Positions 16,265 to 24,814 of a stretch of DNA of 39,102 nt are shown piece after piece (the stretch's first letter is position 1; each line of letters opens with the position of its first letter). Position numbers and translations under genes: made by a program. Source of the stretch: Verrucomicrobiota bacterium (lineage in GTDB: Bacteria; Verrucomicrobiota; Verrucomicrobiia; Chthoniobacterales; UBA10450); assembly GCA_003218135.1 (NCBI GenBank), contig QHNQ01000020.1, positions 1 through 39,102 on the forward strand, written 5' to 3'. The notes beneath the pieces were generated by a model. The model saw nothing but the letters and a program-made list of their open reading frames with translations. It made no database searches and had not been told where the DNA came from.

Positions 16265-17203
16265 TCAGCGTGATCCCAACAAGCGCGACACGTCGAAACT
16301 TGCAATCCTGAACGGCTCCATCGGACCCGCCTGAACCACCGCGATTAGTAAGGTTTTGCCGTTGTTGCCAGGCGGAAACCATTTCGGGTGCTGAACGTTC
16401 CACGTGCAATCGCTAACTTGTATTGCTGGCCTTGCACCTGCCGCATCTTGAATGAAGATGGCATAGGTGTTGCCGCTAATGTCATTGCAGATCCGATTAG
16501 ACTCAAAGGCAAACCATTTGCCATCGGGTGACCACCATCCGGCACGGGCTTGAAACTTTTGCAGGAATGCCGCGCCTCTCGGCGCATTGCGATCCATCTG
16601 TGCGACTGTGGGAGGCGTCGTCGATCTGTCTGTGACCCAGGTGTAATTGAGATCCTGATTATAATAGTTGCTCTCTGCATTGAACTGGCCCGCAACGGCC
16701 AGACGCTGGCAGTCTGGATACCACGACGGGTAGATCATGCCCGCCGTGTTCGGGAGCAAGACCGGCTGGCCGCCGGCGTCGACGCGATAAGTGCCGTCAC
16801 CATTGCTGAACGCGACCGGGCCACTTGTGAGTCCCCCGCCAGACCTGTTCCAGCACCAATCGGCACGGGCAGACGCGAAGTTAACAAACCGCTGAACATT
16901 GCCGGTCGACAGATCCGCAATGTACAATTTCACATCAGTCGGCGTCGCGGTGGGGTTTCTCTCGAAAATAACCATTCTCCCCTCGGCGTTAAGGACAGGC
17001 CGATAATCGCTGACGTCGGGATTCGCAGGCAGCAAAAAGTTCGGCTCGACAAACCGTGACGGAGGCGGACGTGGCGTTGAGGTTGGACGAGAACCCCTTG
17101 GCATGCCGTGGTGTTGTTGCGCAAAGCAAAATGATCCAGACGCCAATAGGAGAACGAAGATTTGTTTCGTGCGTGTGCACATACCGGGCTGGGTAGAGTG
17201 CAT
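16265..17203 (-). CDS. Exported TolB-like beta-propeller protein (312 aa)
   Basis: The signal peptide is IFVLLLASGSFCFAQQ; the start is ATG 17203 or ATG 17182, the second giving a cleaner signal. A Pro/Thr/Ser-rich linker (about 33-52) follows, then TolB/WD40-type repeats: PDVSDYRPVLNAEGRMVIFE, a segment with YPSWYPDCQRLAVAG, then WWSPDGKWFAFESNR and HPKWFPPGNNGKTLLIAVV. The 'W-S-P-D-G-K-x-x-A-F' blades are typical of periplasmic propellers that bind proteins or carbohydrate. No catalytic motif is seen. Convergent with the importer ATPase gene (18 bases apart), upstream on the minus strand of no obvious partner. Confidence 0.8.
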   Translation of the reverse strand: MHSTQPGMCTRTKQIFVLLLASGSFCFAQQHHGMPRGSRPTSTPRPPPSRFVEPNFLLPANPDVSDYRPVLNAEGRMVIFERNPTATPTDVKLYIADLSTGNVQRFVNFASARADWCWNRSGGGLTSGPVAFSNGDGTYRVDAGGQPVLLPNTAGMIYPSWYPDCQRLAVAGQFNAESNYYNQDLNYTWVTDRSTTPPTVAQMDRNAPRGAAFLQKFQARAGWWSPDGKWFAFESNRICNDISGNTYAIFIQDAAGARPAIQVSDCTWNVQHPKWFPPGNNGKTLLIAVVQAGPMEPFRIASFDVSRLLGSR

Positions 17204-17240
17204 AACCGTGGTGGGAAAGTCCAGATTCGAAAATGAAACG

Positions 17241-17313
17241 AGCCGGCAGTCGGATTCGAACCGACGACCTGCTGATTACAAATCAGCTGCTCTACCAGCT
17301 GAGCTATGCCGGC
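17241..17313 (-). tRNA. tRNA-Thr (anticodon UGU)
   Basis: Read on the minus strand, the cloverleaf is complete: a 7-bp acceptor stem GCCGGCA/TGCCGGC, D-arm GCTCAGCTGGTAGAGC, anticodon arm CTGATTTGTAATCAG with TGT at the anticodon, and T-arm GTCGGTTCGAATCCGAC. The discriminator is T and no 3' CCA is encoded. It serves threonine codons ACA/ACN. It stands alone with no other tRNA beside it. Confidence 0.97.
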
Positions 17314-17420
17314 GAAAGGAAGGTTAAAGGGTTACAAGAGTTACAACGTTAAAACCGAAAGCTCAGAAAGCCATTTAACTTTTTGTACCCTCGGTCGGCT
17401 TTTTGGAAGTAATTCTCCGA

Positions 17421-18116
17421 TTATTCGCGGACGCGCGAGTAAGCGGAAAGTGGTCCGGCCGTCTCCAAATTCTTGATGACAGTGCTGAGATAGACCGACT
17501 CGGGATAGAACGCTTTATATTTTGTGATCTCCGCCCGGTTCAGAACCTTGAACCCGTAACGCTCGAACATTTTTTCGCCGCGCCGGCTTTCGAACGTGAT
17601 GATCTGGCCGCAAACGCGTTTTTCGCCGGAGCGATAGAGATAGCTCAAGTACGCGCTCATCAGGGCGCGTGTGGTCGAAACTTTTCGCGCCTCCGGCAAA
17701 AGGTTGATGTGAAAATGCGGGACACGTCGCGGTTGAGCCGGGACTTCGTGCCACCCGTACATCAGGACCCAGCGAATGAAACGACGGGAGCGTTTGTTAT
17801 AGCGGAAGTAACGGGTCAGCGCGCGGAAAAACAGCCAGACATTTTGGTAAAGCGCGTAGAGCTGATTTTGCAAAGGCTTGCGCGAACCCAGCAGGTAGCC
17901 GCGAATCTCGCCGTCCACCTCCAGAAGAAAACACGATTCCGGTTCGTGATCGGTGTAATAAGTGGTGAGAAAATCAGCAAATAACTCACGATCCTGGTAA
18001 ACCGGATCAATCGGTTCGCCGAGAAAGCCTGTTTCGCAGCATAGCTTTCTTACCGCTTCGCGGTCCGATCTGCGATAGCCACGAATGAGAAACGGCCTGT
18101 GGTCGTCGTCCGCCAT
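17421..18116 (-). CDS. GNAT family N-acetyltransferase-like protein (231 aa)
   Basis: The N-terminus FLIRGYRRSDREAVRKLC and the strand ESCFLLEVDGEIRGYLLGS are the first beta strands of a GNAT domain. The acetyl-CoA region is less typical: HFHINLLPEARKVSTTRALM then the helix, and later GEKMFERYGFKVLNRAEI corresponds to the C-terminal strand. It would move an acetyl group from acetyl-CoA to an amine; the substrate is unknown. Its ATG (18116) directly follows the TAA of the glycosyltransferase gene (18117-18119) with no spacer, so the two are co-translated, suggesting it modifies the same glycan or lipid product. Confidence 0.82.
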   Translation of the reverse strand: MADDDHRPFLIRGYRRSDREAVRKLCCETGFLGEPIDPVYQDRELFADFLTTYYTDHEPESCFLLEVDGEIRGYLLGSRKPLQNQLYALYQNVWLFFRALTRYFRYNKRSRRFIRWVLMYGWHEVPAQPRRVPHFHINLLPEARKVSTTRALMSAYLSYLYRSGEKRVCGQIITFESRRGEKMFERYGFKVLNRAEITKYKAFYPESVYLSTVIKNLETAGPLSAYSRVRE

Positions 18117-19292
18117 TTAAAATCGGCGGTAGTTTGCGCGAACCTCGCGATAAATGCAAAACAGTTCCTCAAACACCCGTGCCCAGCTGTAGAAACTGCC
18201 TGCGCTCTTCGCGGCGCTCCTGCCAACAGCCGACAATTTTTCTACGGGCCAACGCATGATCGCGTTCGCTAATGCTTCCGCACTGTTCTCTCGCGCCCAA
18301 CATTTTTGCTCGTGACAAATGATGCGGTCCATGTAGCTGCCCAGAATTCCCACGACCGGTGTTCCACACGCCTGACTCTCAAGTGCTGCGAGGCCAAATG
18401 TCTCCTGGACACCTGGATGAACGAACAGATCGGCGGCGCGATAGTAACGGGCGAGCTCGTGCGGATCAGCGCAGTAGTGAATCGATGAAACATTTTTATT
18501 TCGTGCCTGCAATTTCCGGAGCTGCGTCCGTTCAGGTCCATCGCCGATCACGAGCAGATGGAATTCGTTCGGACGGCCTCGCTGCAAAATTTTGAACGCG
18601 CCGAACAAAGTCGCTGTGTTCTTTTCTTTCGCCAGACGTCCGACGTAAACAAGTAGCTTTTGAGTTGAATTCAAGGCGAGCGAGTGGCGAATTCTATCGT
18701 TGCCAGACCTGTCGGGGCGAAAAATCTCAGTGTTCACACCGAGACTGAGGACGCGCACGTTACGCACGCCCCATTCAGACAACACGCGCGCCAGCTGCTC
18801 TGATGCGACCAACGTGGCGGCGTGTTCGTTGTACAGTTTCCGCACGTAAGCCCGGGAAAGTTTCATCACCCGGCGGGTCGCCATTTTTCCAAGAAGTCTT
18901 GCGCTGTTTCGCACATAGGCTTCCGGAAAATGGGAATGATAAAAACCGATTACCGGCACGCGCAGCGCGCGCCCGACCTTCACTGCTTTCCAGCCGACTT
19001 GATAAGGATCCCCGGACTCAATCACGTCCGGCTTTTCCTGTTCCAAAATTTCTTCGACAGCGCGCAAATTCAGCAGCGCGCGATATTGCGCCGTGCGCGA
19101 CACCAGAGGAGAACGAATCGTGTAAACGCGCGAGCACCGGTTTGTTTTTACCTTCGTCTTCGGGCCGGGAACAATCAGAACGTGCTCGTCGCGCGGCGCG
19201 TGCTTTTCGATGTAATCGATCTTCTCGTGAAGATAACGTTTCACCCCGCCGCTTACCGGCGAATAGAACTGAGTAAGATCGCAGATCTTCAT
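18117..19292 (-). CDS. Glycosyltransferase family 4 (GT-B fold)
   Basis: A retaining GT4-type enzyme of 391 aa. The N-terminal acceptor domain starts MKICDLTQFYSPVSGGVKRY and contains IGFYHSHFPEAYVR. The C-terminal domain has KLLVYVGRLAKEKN and the diagnostic E-x7-E region ETFGLAALESQACGTPVVG that binds the nucleotide sugar. The closest type is GDP-mannose-dependent alpha-mannosyltransferases (MgtA/PimB-like), but donor and acceptor are not certain. ATG 19292 was chosen because it gives the standard N-terminus; the frame upstream runs into the word repeat at 19330. It is followed with zero spacing by the acetyltransferase gene. Confidence 0.9.
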   Translation of the reverse strand: MKICDLTQFYSPVSGGVKRYLHEKIDYIEKHAPRDEHVLIVPGPKTKVKTNRCSRVYTIRSPLVSRTAQYRALLNLRAVEEILEQEKPDVIESGDPYQVGWKAVKVGRALRVPVIGFYHSHFPEAYVRNSARLLGKMATRRVMKLSRAYVRKLYNEHAATLVASEQLARVLSEWGVRNVRVLSLGVNTEIFRPDRSGNDRIRHSLALNSTQKLLVYVGRLAKEKNTATLFGAFKILQRGRPNEFHLLVIGDGPERTQLRKLQARNKNVSSIHYCADPHELARYYRAADLFVHPGVQETFGLAALESQACGTPVVGILGSYMDRIICHEQKCWARENSAEALANAIMRWPVEKLSAVGRSAAKSAGSFYSWARVFEELFCIYREVRANYRRF

Positions 19293-19329
19293 GTTTTTGT
19301 CATGCTGACCGTAGATGATCCTATCGGTT

Positions 19330-19429
19330 AATGACGAATGACAAAATGTCGAATGACGAAGCAATGACGAAGTCCGAAGAACGCGCGCCGCGATTCTTTC
19401 GCCATTTGGTCATTCGGATTTCGTCATTT
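19330..19429. repeat. Word-built quasi-palindrome upstream of the glycosyltransferase gene
   Basis: The left part repeats AATGACGAA/CGAATGAC four times (19330-19375); the right part (19397-19429) carries the complementary words CATTTGGTCATTCGGATTTC and GTCATT. The two sides are imperfect reverse complements around a GC-rich centre (GCGCGCCGCG). It fills most of the gap between the thioredoxin reductase stop side (19475) and the GT4 start (19292). Confidence 0.65.
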
Positions 19430-19474
19430 GCAACTACATCTCGACGTCGCTCGACATCATGGCACGGGAGTCAA

Positions 19475-20398
19475 TTAGTGTTCGAGCTCCCTTAGATACT
19501 TCTCCGCGTCGATCGCCGCGGCGCAGCCAGAGCCGGCGGCGGTCACCGCCTGCTTGTAAACGCGATCTGCAACGTCGCCAGCCACGAATACACCGGGGTG
19601 CTTGCTCTCCACCAGATTTTTTGTGATCAAGTAGCCCTCGCCGTCCATGTCGAGTTTGCCCCGATACGGTCGACTGTTCGGGTCGTGACCGATTGCCATG
19701 AACACACATGCCACCACCAGTTCGCGTTCTTCGTTCGTCTTCACGTTGCGCAAACGCACGGCACGCATTTCGCCTTTTTCGTCTAAAATATATTCGGTAA
19801 CCACAGTGTTCCAGATCGGCTCGATCTTCTTATTCGCGAATACCCGCTCCTGCATGATCGCCGACGCGCGCATCTTGTCGCGGCGATGAATGAGATAAAC
19901 CTTTGAAGCGAACCGGGTGAGAAATAACGATTCCTCGGCGGCGGAATCGCCGCCACCCACAACGCACACAGGTACATTTTTGTAAAACGCGCCGTCGCAC
20001 GTTGCGCATGAGGTCAGGCCGTGCCCGATCAATTTCTGTTCGTTTTCCAAGCCCAGATACCGAGCTGACGCTCCACTGGCGATGATCAGCGCCTGTGTCT
20101 CCAGCCATTCGTCGTCGGCTTCGATGCGGACGTGTTTGTTGCTTGCGTCGAAATCTGTCACCTCCGCATAAGAGAAACGCGCGCCGAATTTCTCGGCTTG
20201 CCTGTGCATGTTGAGAATGAGCTCCGGTCCGTCGATTCCGTCGGGAAAACCGGGGTAATTTTCCACCAACGTTGTGGTCGAGAGTTGTCCGCCGGGCTGC
20301 CGGCCTTCCAGCACCAGCGGGCTAAGATTGGCGCGCGCAGCGTAAATCGCGGCAGTCAGCCCCGCGCAACCACTCCCGACAATGATCACTTTTTCCAT
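19475..20398 (-). CDS. trxB: Thioredoxin-disulfide reductase
   Basis: A complete low-molecular-weight thioredoxin reductase (307 aa) that uses NADPH and FAD to reduce thioredoxin in the cytoplasm. The FAD-binding GSGCAGLTAAIYAAR is at the N-terminus, the redox-active CATC at about 131-134 lies in the inserted NADPH domain, GGGDSAAEESLFL is the NADPH-binding motif, and GVFVAGDVADRVYKQAVTAA closes the FAD domain. ATG 20398 was chosen over the TTG just before it. It probably stands alone, with a hairpin-containing gap on its upstream side. Confidence 0.96.
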   Translation of the reverse strand: MEKVIIVGSGCAGLTAAIYAARANLSPLVLEGRQPGGQLSTTTLVENYPGFPDGIDGPELILNMHRQAEKFGARFSYAEVTDFDASNKHVRIEADDEWLETQALIIASGASARYLGLENEQKLIGHGLTSCATCDGAFYKNVPVCVVGGGDSAAEESLFLTRFASKVYLIHRRDKMRASAIMQERVFANKKIEPIWNTVVTEYILDEKGEMRAVRLRNVKTNEERELVVACVFMAIGHDPNSRPYRGKLDMDGEGYLITKNLVESKHPGVFVAGDVADRVYKQAVTAAGSGCAAAIDAEKYLRELEH

Positions 20399-20445
20399 CA
20401 ATAAAATTTAGCACACGACGCAAGTTACGGTGCTTACAAACATTC

Positions 20446-20507
20446 AGGCTGCTGTCACTCTTTGCGGGGAGTAAATGCTGGCAGCCTGTGCTCCCCGGAA
20501 ACAAGTC
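20446..20507. repeat. Overlapping inverted repeats between trxB and the molybdoenzyme gene
   Basis: Two interleaved stems are visible: CAGGCTGC ... GCAGCCTG and GCGGGGAG ... CTCCCCGG, sharing the same central bases, so only one can form at a time. They sit just after the stop of the molybdoenzyme gene (minus strand) and before trxB, and could act as a terminator or processing site. No T-run is evident. Confidence 0.45.
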
Positions 20508-22056
20508 ACGCCCTCACGTGCACAACGGTTTGATGCAAGCCGGCCACGCCGGAAAATGGGCCGCGTTCCTCATACCATTCTTGGGTGTCGCCCTTCCCGT
20601 CCGTGGCGCGCACGACAAGCGTGTAATCGCCTGCTGTAGCGGGCGTCCATGATGTCTTCCACAGCGACCAGGCCAAATTGCCGCCGGAATAGTAAATCTC
20701 GGTATCGCGCCATGATTTGCCCCCGTCGAAGCTAACTTCGACTCGTGAGATGCCGCGGTCGCCACCGTAAGCGATGCCTTTCACTTCAATCGGCGCGCCT
20801 AATTGGCCCAAGAAAAATCCAGAGTCATACTCCGGTACATCAATTCTCGATCTCGTCGGAGTGATGAAATCCGGCCCCCAGCCTTGCGTCTCGTAGAATC
20901 CTTTCGCGTTGGCGTCGGCCACTTCGATACGCGTAAGCCATTTCACGTGTTTCTCGCCGAAGTAGCCGGGCACGATTACGCGCAAGGGGTAACCGTGTCG
21001 ATCCGGCAGCGGCACGCCGTTCATTTCGTAAGCGAGCAGCGTAGTCGGTTGCATCGCTTTCTCCAGCGGGATGGTATCGGTGTAATTATCGACACCCTGC
21101 AGGCGGACTCGCGCCGCGCCGGAAATTACGCCGGCCTGGTCCAGCAAATCACGGAGCGGAACACCTTTCCAGATCGCGTTGCTGATCAGGCCCGCGTCCA
21201 AGTCATTGCTGATGCACATGAGCGTTGTTTCCTGCGTGGTCGGTTTAAATCCTGTGAGGTCTTGGAATCGCCAAGTCGCTGGATTTTGCACAAGGCCGCC
21301 GATTTCAAGATGCCAGAGATCAATATTTACCTTCGGATCGATCACATTCTTGGTGACGCAGTAGAATAAATCGTTAGGCGTAATCGGCTGAACGATGGGC
21401 CCTTTATACTGCGTACCGTCATAGCTGAATGCCGCGGCGCGATACAGTTTGCGCGCCAGCGCCACTCCGCCACCCACCGCGGCGAGCCCAATTGCTCCCA
21501 GCACGAATGCGCGGCGTCCCATGGCCGGAGTGAATTCGTAATCGTGGTTTGCAATTTTTCGGGTGGTGAGAAACTGGAAACCCGTTACGAGCGTTCGTTC
21601 GAATAGAAAAACGCAAAGCGCAAAACCAACGAGCGTGACCAGTCGCGCCACCTCAATCGGCAGACCGATGTAGCTTGTGCCAAGAACGGGCCACAGTGCG
21701 ATCGCAAATGCCACGAGCGGGAATAGAACGAAGATCGACATCGTCCAAATCGCCGGAATACGGCTGGGATTCCGCCGCACGAACGAGCCAAAAATTGCTC
21801 CGACGATCGCCGCGACCAGAAGCTGGCCCGCAATTGTTGATCCTACGCCGAGTTGTTTCAGGTGATTGTAACCGCCGACCTTGCCCATGAGCGAAAGGAA
21901 TGGACCCGGTGGAATAAAAACCGAAAGCCGGTCACCGATGATCACTAGCGGCGTCGCCACTCTTAGCATAGCAAGCAATAGCATCGCAGTAGTCATCAGG
22001 ATTCCGCCGAGCAAACCGGCGACCAAGCCGGCGAAGATTGCCTTCGTTCTACTCAC
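20506..22056 (-). CDS. Membrane-anchored molybdopterin-dependent oxidoreductase (SUOX/YedY-like), 516 aa
   Basis: Residues 1-155 hold four hydrophobic helices (about 7-30, 73-92, 104-122, 137-155). A twin-arginine-like segment, AMGRRAFVLGAIGLAAVGGG (about 178-197), forms a fifth. The sulfite-oxidase-type Moco domain follows: TTLMCISNDLDAG supplies the Moco-ligating Cys (about 281), with PLPDRHGYPLRVIVPGYFGE later. A dimerisation-type Ig-like domain closes the chain (YGGDRGISRVEVSFDGGKSW). It would carry out a periplasmic two-electron oxidation or reduction, for example of sulfoxide or sulfite; the substrate is unknown. No heme or electron-transfer subunit gene is adjacent. Divergent from polX. 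Confidence 0.88.
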   Translation of the reverse strand: MSRTKAIFAGLVAGLLGGILMTTAMLLLAMLRVATPLVIIGDRLSVFIPPGPFLSLMGKVGGYNHLKQLGVGSTIAGQLLVAAIVGAIFGSFVRRNPSRIPAIWTMSIFVLFPLVAFAIALWPVLGTSYIGLPIEVARLVTLVGFALCVFLFERTLVTGFQFLTTRKIANHDYEFTPAMGRRAFVLGAIGLAAVGGGVALARKLYRAAAFSYDGTQYKGPIVQPITPNDLFYCVTKNVIDPKVNIDLWHLEIGGLVQNPATWRFQDLTGFKPTTQETTLMCISNDLDAGLISNAIWKGVPLRDLLDQAGVISGAARVRLQGVDNYTDTIPLEKAMQPTTLLAYEMNGVPLPDRHGYPLRVIVPGYFGEKHVKWLTRIEVADANAKGFYETQGWGPDFITPTRSRIDVPEYDSGFFLGQLGAPIEVKGIAYGGDRGISRVEVSFDGGKSWRDTEIYYSGGNLAWSLWKTSWTPATAGDYTLVVRATDGKGDTQEWYEERGPFSGVAGLHQTVVHVRA

Positions 22057-22145
22057 GATGATGGGAGCCTAACGCAGCCCGCGTGGCAGCAACAACACCG
22101 AACAGCATGGCCATCAGCGAATCCAACACGAGGCGAAGGGCATAA

Positions 22146-22159
22146 CGCCGTCGACGGCG
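22146..22159. promoter_or_regulatory. 14-bp perfect palindrome ahead of polX
   Basis: CGCCGTCGACGGCG is self-complementary over 14 bases in the 130-base gap between the divergent molybdoenzyme and polX genes, 28 bases before the polX ATG. It may be a regulator site or a chance GC-rich palindrome. No clear promoter boxes are seen around it. Confidence 0.3.
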
Positions 22160-22186
22160 GCGCAATTCAGGTTAACGGTCTTTGTG

Positions 22187-23950
22187 ATGACCAAGGAGGA
22201 AATCGCGGGAGTGCTGGAGAAGATTGCGACGCTGCTCGAGCTGAAGAATGAGAATCCGTTTAAGATCCGGGCTTACACTAATGCAGCGCGCGCGATTGAA
22301 ACCTTTGGCGGCAACATCGCGAATTTTCAGGACGAAGAAGCGCTGGCGAAAATTCCAGGAATCGGAAAAAGCATCGCAGAGAAGATCAAAGAGCTGGCCG
22401 CGACCGGGTCGCTGAAATACTTCGAGGAATTGAGCGCCGAATTCCCGCCCGGCATCATGGAACTGTTTTCATTGTCGGGCCTTGGCGCCAAAAAAATTAA
22501 GGGTCTCTACGATCAACTCGGGATCAGTTCGATCGAGCAGCTGCAAAAGGCGTGCGAAGACGGGCGTGTTGCTGAATTACCCGGCTTTGGGGAGACCACG
22601 CAGCAAAAGCTCTGCGACGCGATCGCGAAACGCGCATCGCATGCCGGTTCGTTTCAGTTCGGGCAAGTCGCTGCTGAAGCGGAAACGTTGCGTTCTGACC
22701 TGGCGGCGCACAGCGACGCTTCGCAGGTGGATATCGCCGGGAGCTATCGGCGACGAAAGGAGATTTTGCACGATCTCGATCTGTTGGTCGCCACAAAAAA
22801 TCCGGCAGCGATCATGCAATTCTTCGTTTCGCATCCGCTGGTCGAATCGACCATCGCGCACGGGCCGACGAAATCGAGCATGCGGCTTCGCTCTGGAGTG
22901 CAGTGTGATCTGCGCGTCGTGAGCACTGCGGAATACCCTTTCGCGCTTGCTTATTTCACCGGAAACAAGGAACACAACATCGAGCTGCGCAGCCGCGCGC
23001 TTCAGCGAGGCTGGACGCTCAACGAATACCGGCTTGCCCAGGTTCCGGTCGATCCAAAAGCAAAAAAGAAAAGACCGGTGAAAAAAATTCCAGAGGTGCA
23101 TGATGAAGCCGAGTTGTATCGCGCGGTTGATCTCGATTTTATCGCGCCGGAGCTACGGGAAAACTGGGGCGAATTCGAAGCTGCTGTGAAACATTCTCTG
23201 CCGAAGCTGATCGAGAAGGAAAACTTGCGGGGCACGTTTCATTGTCACACCACTGCGAGTGACGGACACAATTCCATCGAAGAAATGGCGGCTGCCGCGC
23301 AAGAACTGGGGCTGGAATATCTCGGCATCGCCGATCACAGCCGCAGCTCAATTCAGGCACACGGAATCGATGAACCGAAACTCCGCGCACAGATCGGCAC
23401 GATTAGAAAGTTGAACAAAAAACTGCGCGGCTTTCGCATCTTCGCAGGTATCGAATGCGACATTTTGCGTGACGGCTCGCTCGATTTGCCAGACGAAGTC
23501 CTCTCACAACTTGATTATGTTATTGTGTCCGTTCATTCCGTCTTCAATTTGAACGAACAGGCAATGACGCAGCGCGTCATTCGCGCGATGGAGAACCCGT
23601 TGGTCACGATGTTGGCGCATCCGACCGGCCGGCTGCTGCTGAAACGCGAGCCGTATCAGATCGACATCCCGGCAATTCTCGATGCAGCAGCGCGCACCGG
23701 CACGTGGATTGAGCTCAACTCTGCACCAAAGCGGCTCGATCTGGACTGGCGCTGGTGGCCATTAGCGAAACAGAAAGGCGTCAAATGCGTCATCAACCCC
23801 GACGCTCATCGCACCGAGCGTTTGCAGGATTTGTGGTTTGGAATTGGCATCGCGCGGAAAGGGTGGCTCACCAAAGAAGACGTTGTGAATTGCTTACCAC
23901 TTGGAAAAATCGAGGCTGCATTACGGGTCAAACGTCAAAGGGTGGAGTAA
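22187..23950 (+). CDS. polX: DNA polymerase X with C-terminal PHP exonuclease domain
   Basis: The usual bacterial PolX order in 587 aa. Helix-hairpin-helix DNA-binding units occupy about 1-150 (LAKIPGIGKSIAEKIKEL and AELPGFGETTQQKL). The polymerase palm, about 170-320, has GSYRRRKEILHDLDLLV with the Asp pair and the third Asp in GVQCDLRVV. The PHP domain, about 345-575, has FHCHTTASDGHN, ADHSRSS, GIECDI, VSVHS, AHPTGRL and NPDAHRT as metal-binding motifs. All catalytic residues appear intact. It fills short gaps in base-excision repair and has Mn-dependent 3'-5' exonuclease activity. ATG 22187 is chosen; a GTG precedes it immediately. Confidence 0.95.
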   Translation: MTKEEIAGVLEKIATLLELKNENPFKIRAYTNAARAIETFGGNIANFQDEEALAKIPGIGKSIAEKIKELAATGSLKYFEELSAEFPPGIMELFSLSGLGAKKIKGLYDQLGISSIEQLQKACEDGRVAELPGFGETTQQKLCDAIAKRASHAGSFQFGQVAAEAETLRSDLAAHSDASQVDIAGSYRRRKEILHDLDLLVATKNPAAIMQFFVSHPLVESTIAHGPTKSSMRLRSGVQCDLRVVSTAEYPFALAYFTGNKEHNIELRSRALQRGWTLNEYRLAQVPVDPKAKKKRPVKKIPEVHDEAELYRAVDLDFIAPELRENWGEFEAAVKHSLPKLIEKENLRGTFHCHTTASDGHNSIEEMAAAAQELGLEYLGIADHSRSSIQAHGIDEPKLRAQIGTIRKLNKKLRGFRIFAGIECDILRDGSLDLPDEVLSQLDYVIVSVHSVFNLNEQAMTQRVIRAMENPLVTMLAHPTGRLLLKREPYQIDIPAILDAAARTGTWIELNSAPKRLDLDWRWWPLAKQKGVKCVINPDAHRTERLQDLWFGIGIARKGWLTKEDVVNCLPLGKIEAALRVKRQRVE

Positions 23951-23973
23951 TGGGGTAGTAGTGCTGAGAATCA

Positions 23974-24807
23974 TTACTCCATTGCTCCAATACTTCTTTC
24001 ATCCAGTCGCTCCCGCTGCGGCATAAACATGGTGAGACATTTGCACGCGCCGCCGGCTTTGATGAATTCGCTCATCGGCAATTCGTGGCAACGATAGCCG
24101 CGCTCCTGCAGTGTAATTACGAGCCGCGGCGCGCCCTGGGGCAAGACGATATCCCCCTCGATAACGACGGCGTTACATGAAAAGTGCATCGCCTCGGCCG
24201 GCGCGACATCGATCAAATCGGTCACGTGTTCCCGGATTGCGCGCTGCCCGTATTCATCGAAGGCATTGGGGAACCAAAATGCGCCGCCGTCAGGCAGCGG
24301 GCAAAAGCAGGTATCAAGGTGGTAGAAGCGCGCATCGACTAATTCTACGGAGACAGCGAGACAACCGAGCATTTCTGCTATGGCCCCGTGCGATTGGATG
24401 TCGGAGCGAAATTTGTAGCCGCAAAAGAGCACGTCGCCGCCGAAGAGCGCATCGCCTTCGCCTTCGAAGTAAAGATTTTCCGGCAACCAGGACACTTCGT
24501 AGCCATGTTGTTTCATCCATTCGGCAAAGAACGGCTGTTCGCCGGCGCGTTCTTTGTGGCGGAAATTACTGGGGATGAATTTGCGGCCGACGGTCAGTCC
24601 GGCGTTGGCGGTGAAAACCATGTCGGGAAGCCCTGGCTGTGGCGTAACCAAATGAACCTTGCAATCCAATTTTGAAAGAGTCGCGTGCAATTGTTTCCAT
24701 TGCTGTTGAACAACCGGCGCCTCGGCGGCGTGGGCGACGCTCATCCATGGATTGATCTCGTACTCGATGCCGTAGTAATCGGGCGGACAAAGAAGCAGCT
24801 CGCGCAT
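23974..24807 (-). CDS. Amidinotransferase/arginine dihydrolase-like protein (guanidine-modifying fold), 277 aa
   Basis: The GME-superfamily fold is shown by MRELLLCPPDYYGIEYEINP, PGLPDMVFTANAGLTVG (Asn near 68), ENLYFEGEGDAL (about 110-121), the catalytic His in FYHLDTCFCPLP (about 163) and the nucleophile Cys in GGACKCLTMF (about 257). Arginine deiminases usually have Asp where this protein has FTANAG; Asn there fits the ArgZ/AgrE arginine dihydrolase type (arginine to ornithine, CO2 and two NH3). The gene upstream on the same strand is the other half of AgrE, strengthening that reading. ATG 24807 was chosen because it starts at the family N-terminus; the longer frame crosses the word repeat. 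DDAH-like activity is the alternative. Confidence 0.82.
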   Translation of the reverse strand: MRELLLCPPDYYGIEYEINPWMSVAHAAEAPVVQQQWKQLHATLSKLDCKVHLVTPQPGLPDMVFTANAGLTVGRKFIPSNFRHKERAGEQPFFAEWMKQHGYEVSWLPENLYFEGEGDALFGGDVLFCGYKFRSDIQSHGAIAEMLGCLAVSVELVDARFYHLDTCFCPLPDGGAFWFPNAFDEYGQRAIREHVTDLIDVAPAEAMHFSCNAVVIEGDIVLPQGAPRLVITLQERGYRCHELPMSEFIKAGGACKCLTMFMPQRERLDERSIGAME

Positions 24808-24814
24808 TTGAAGG

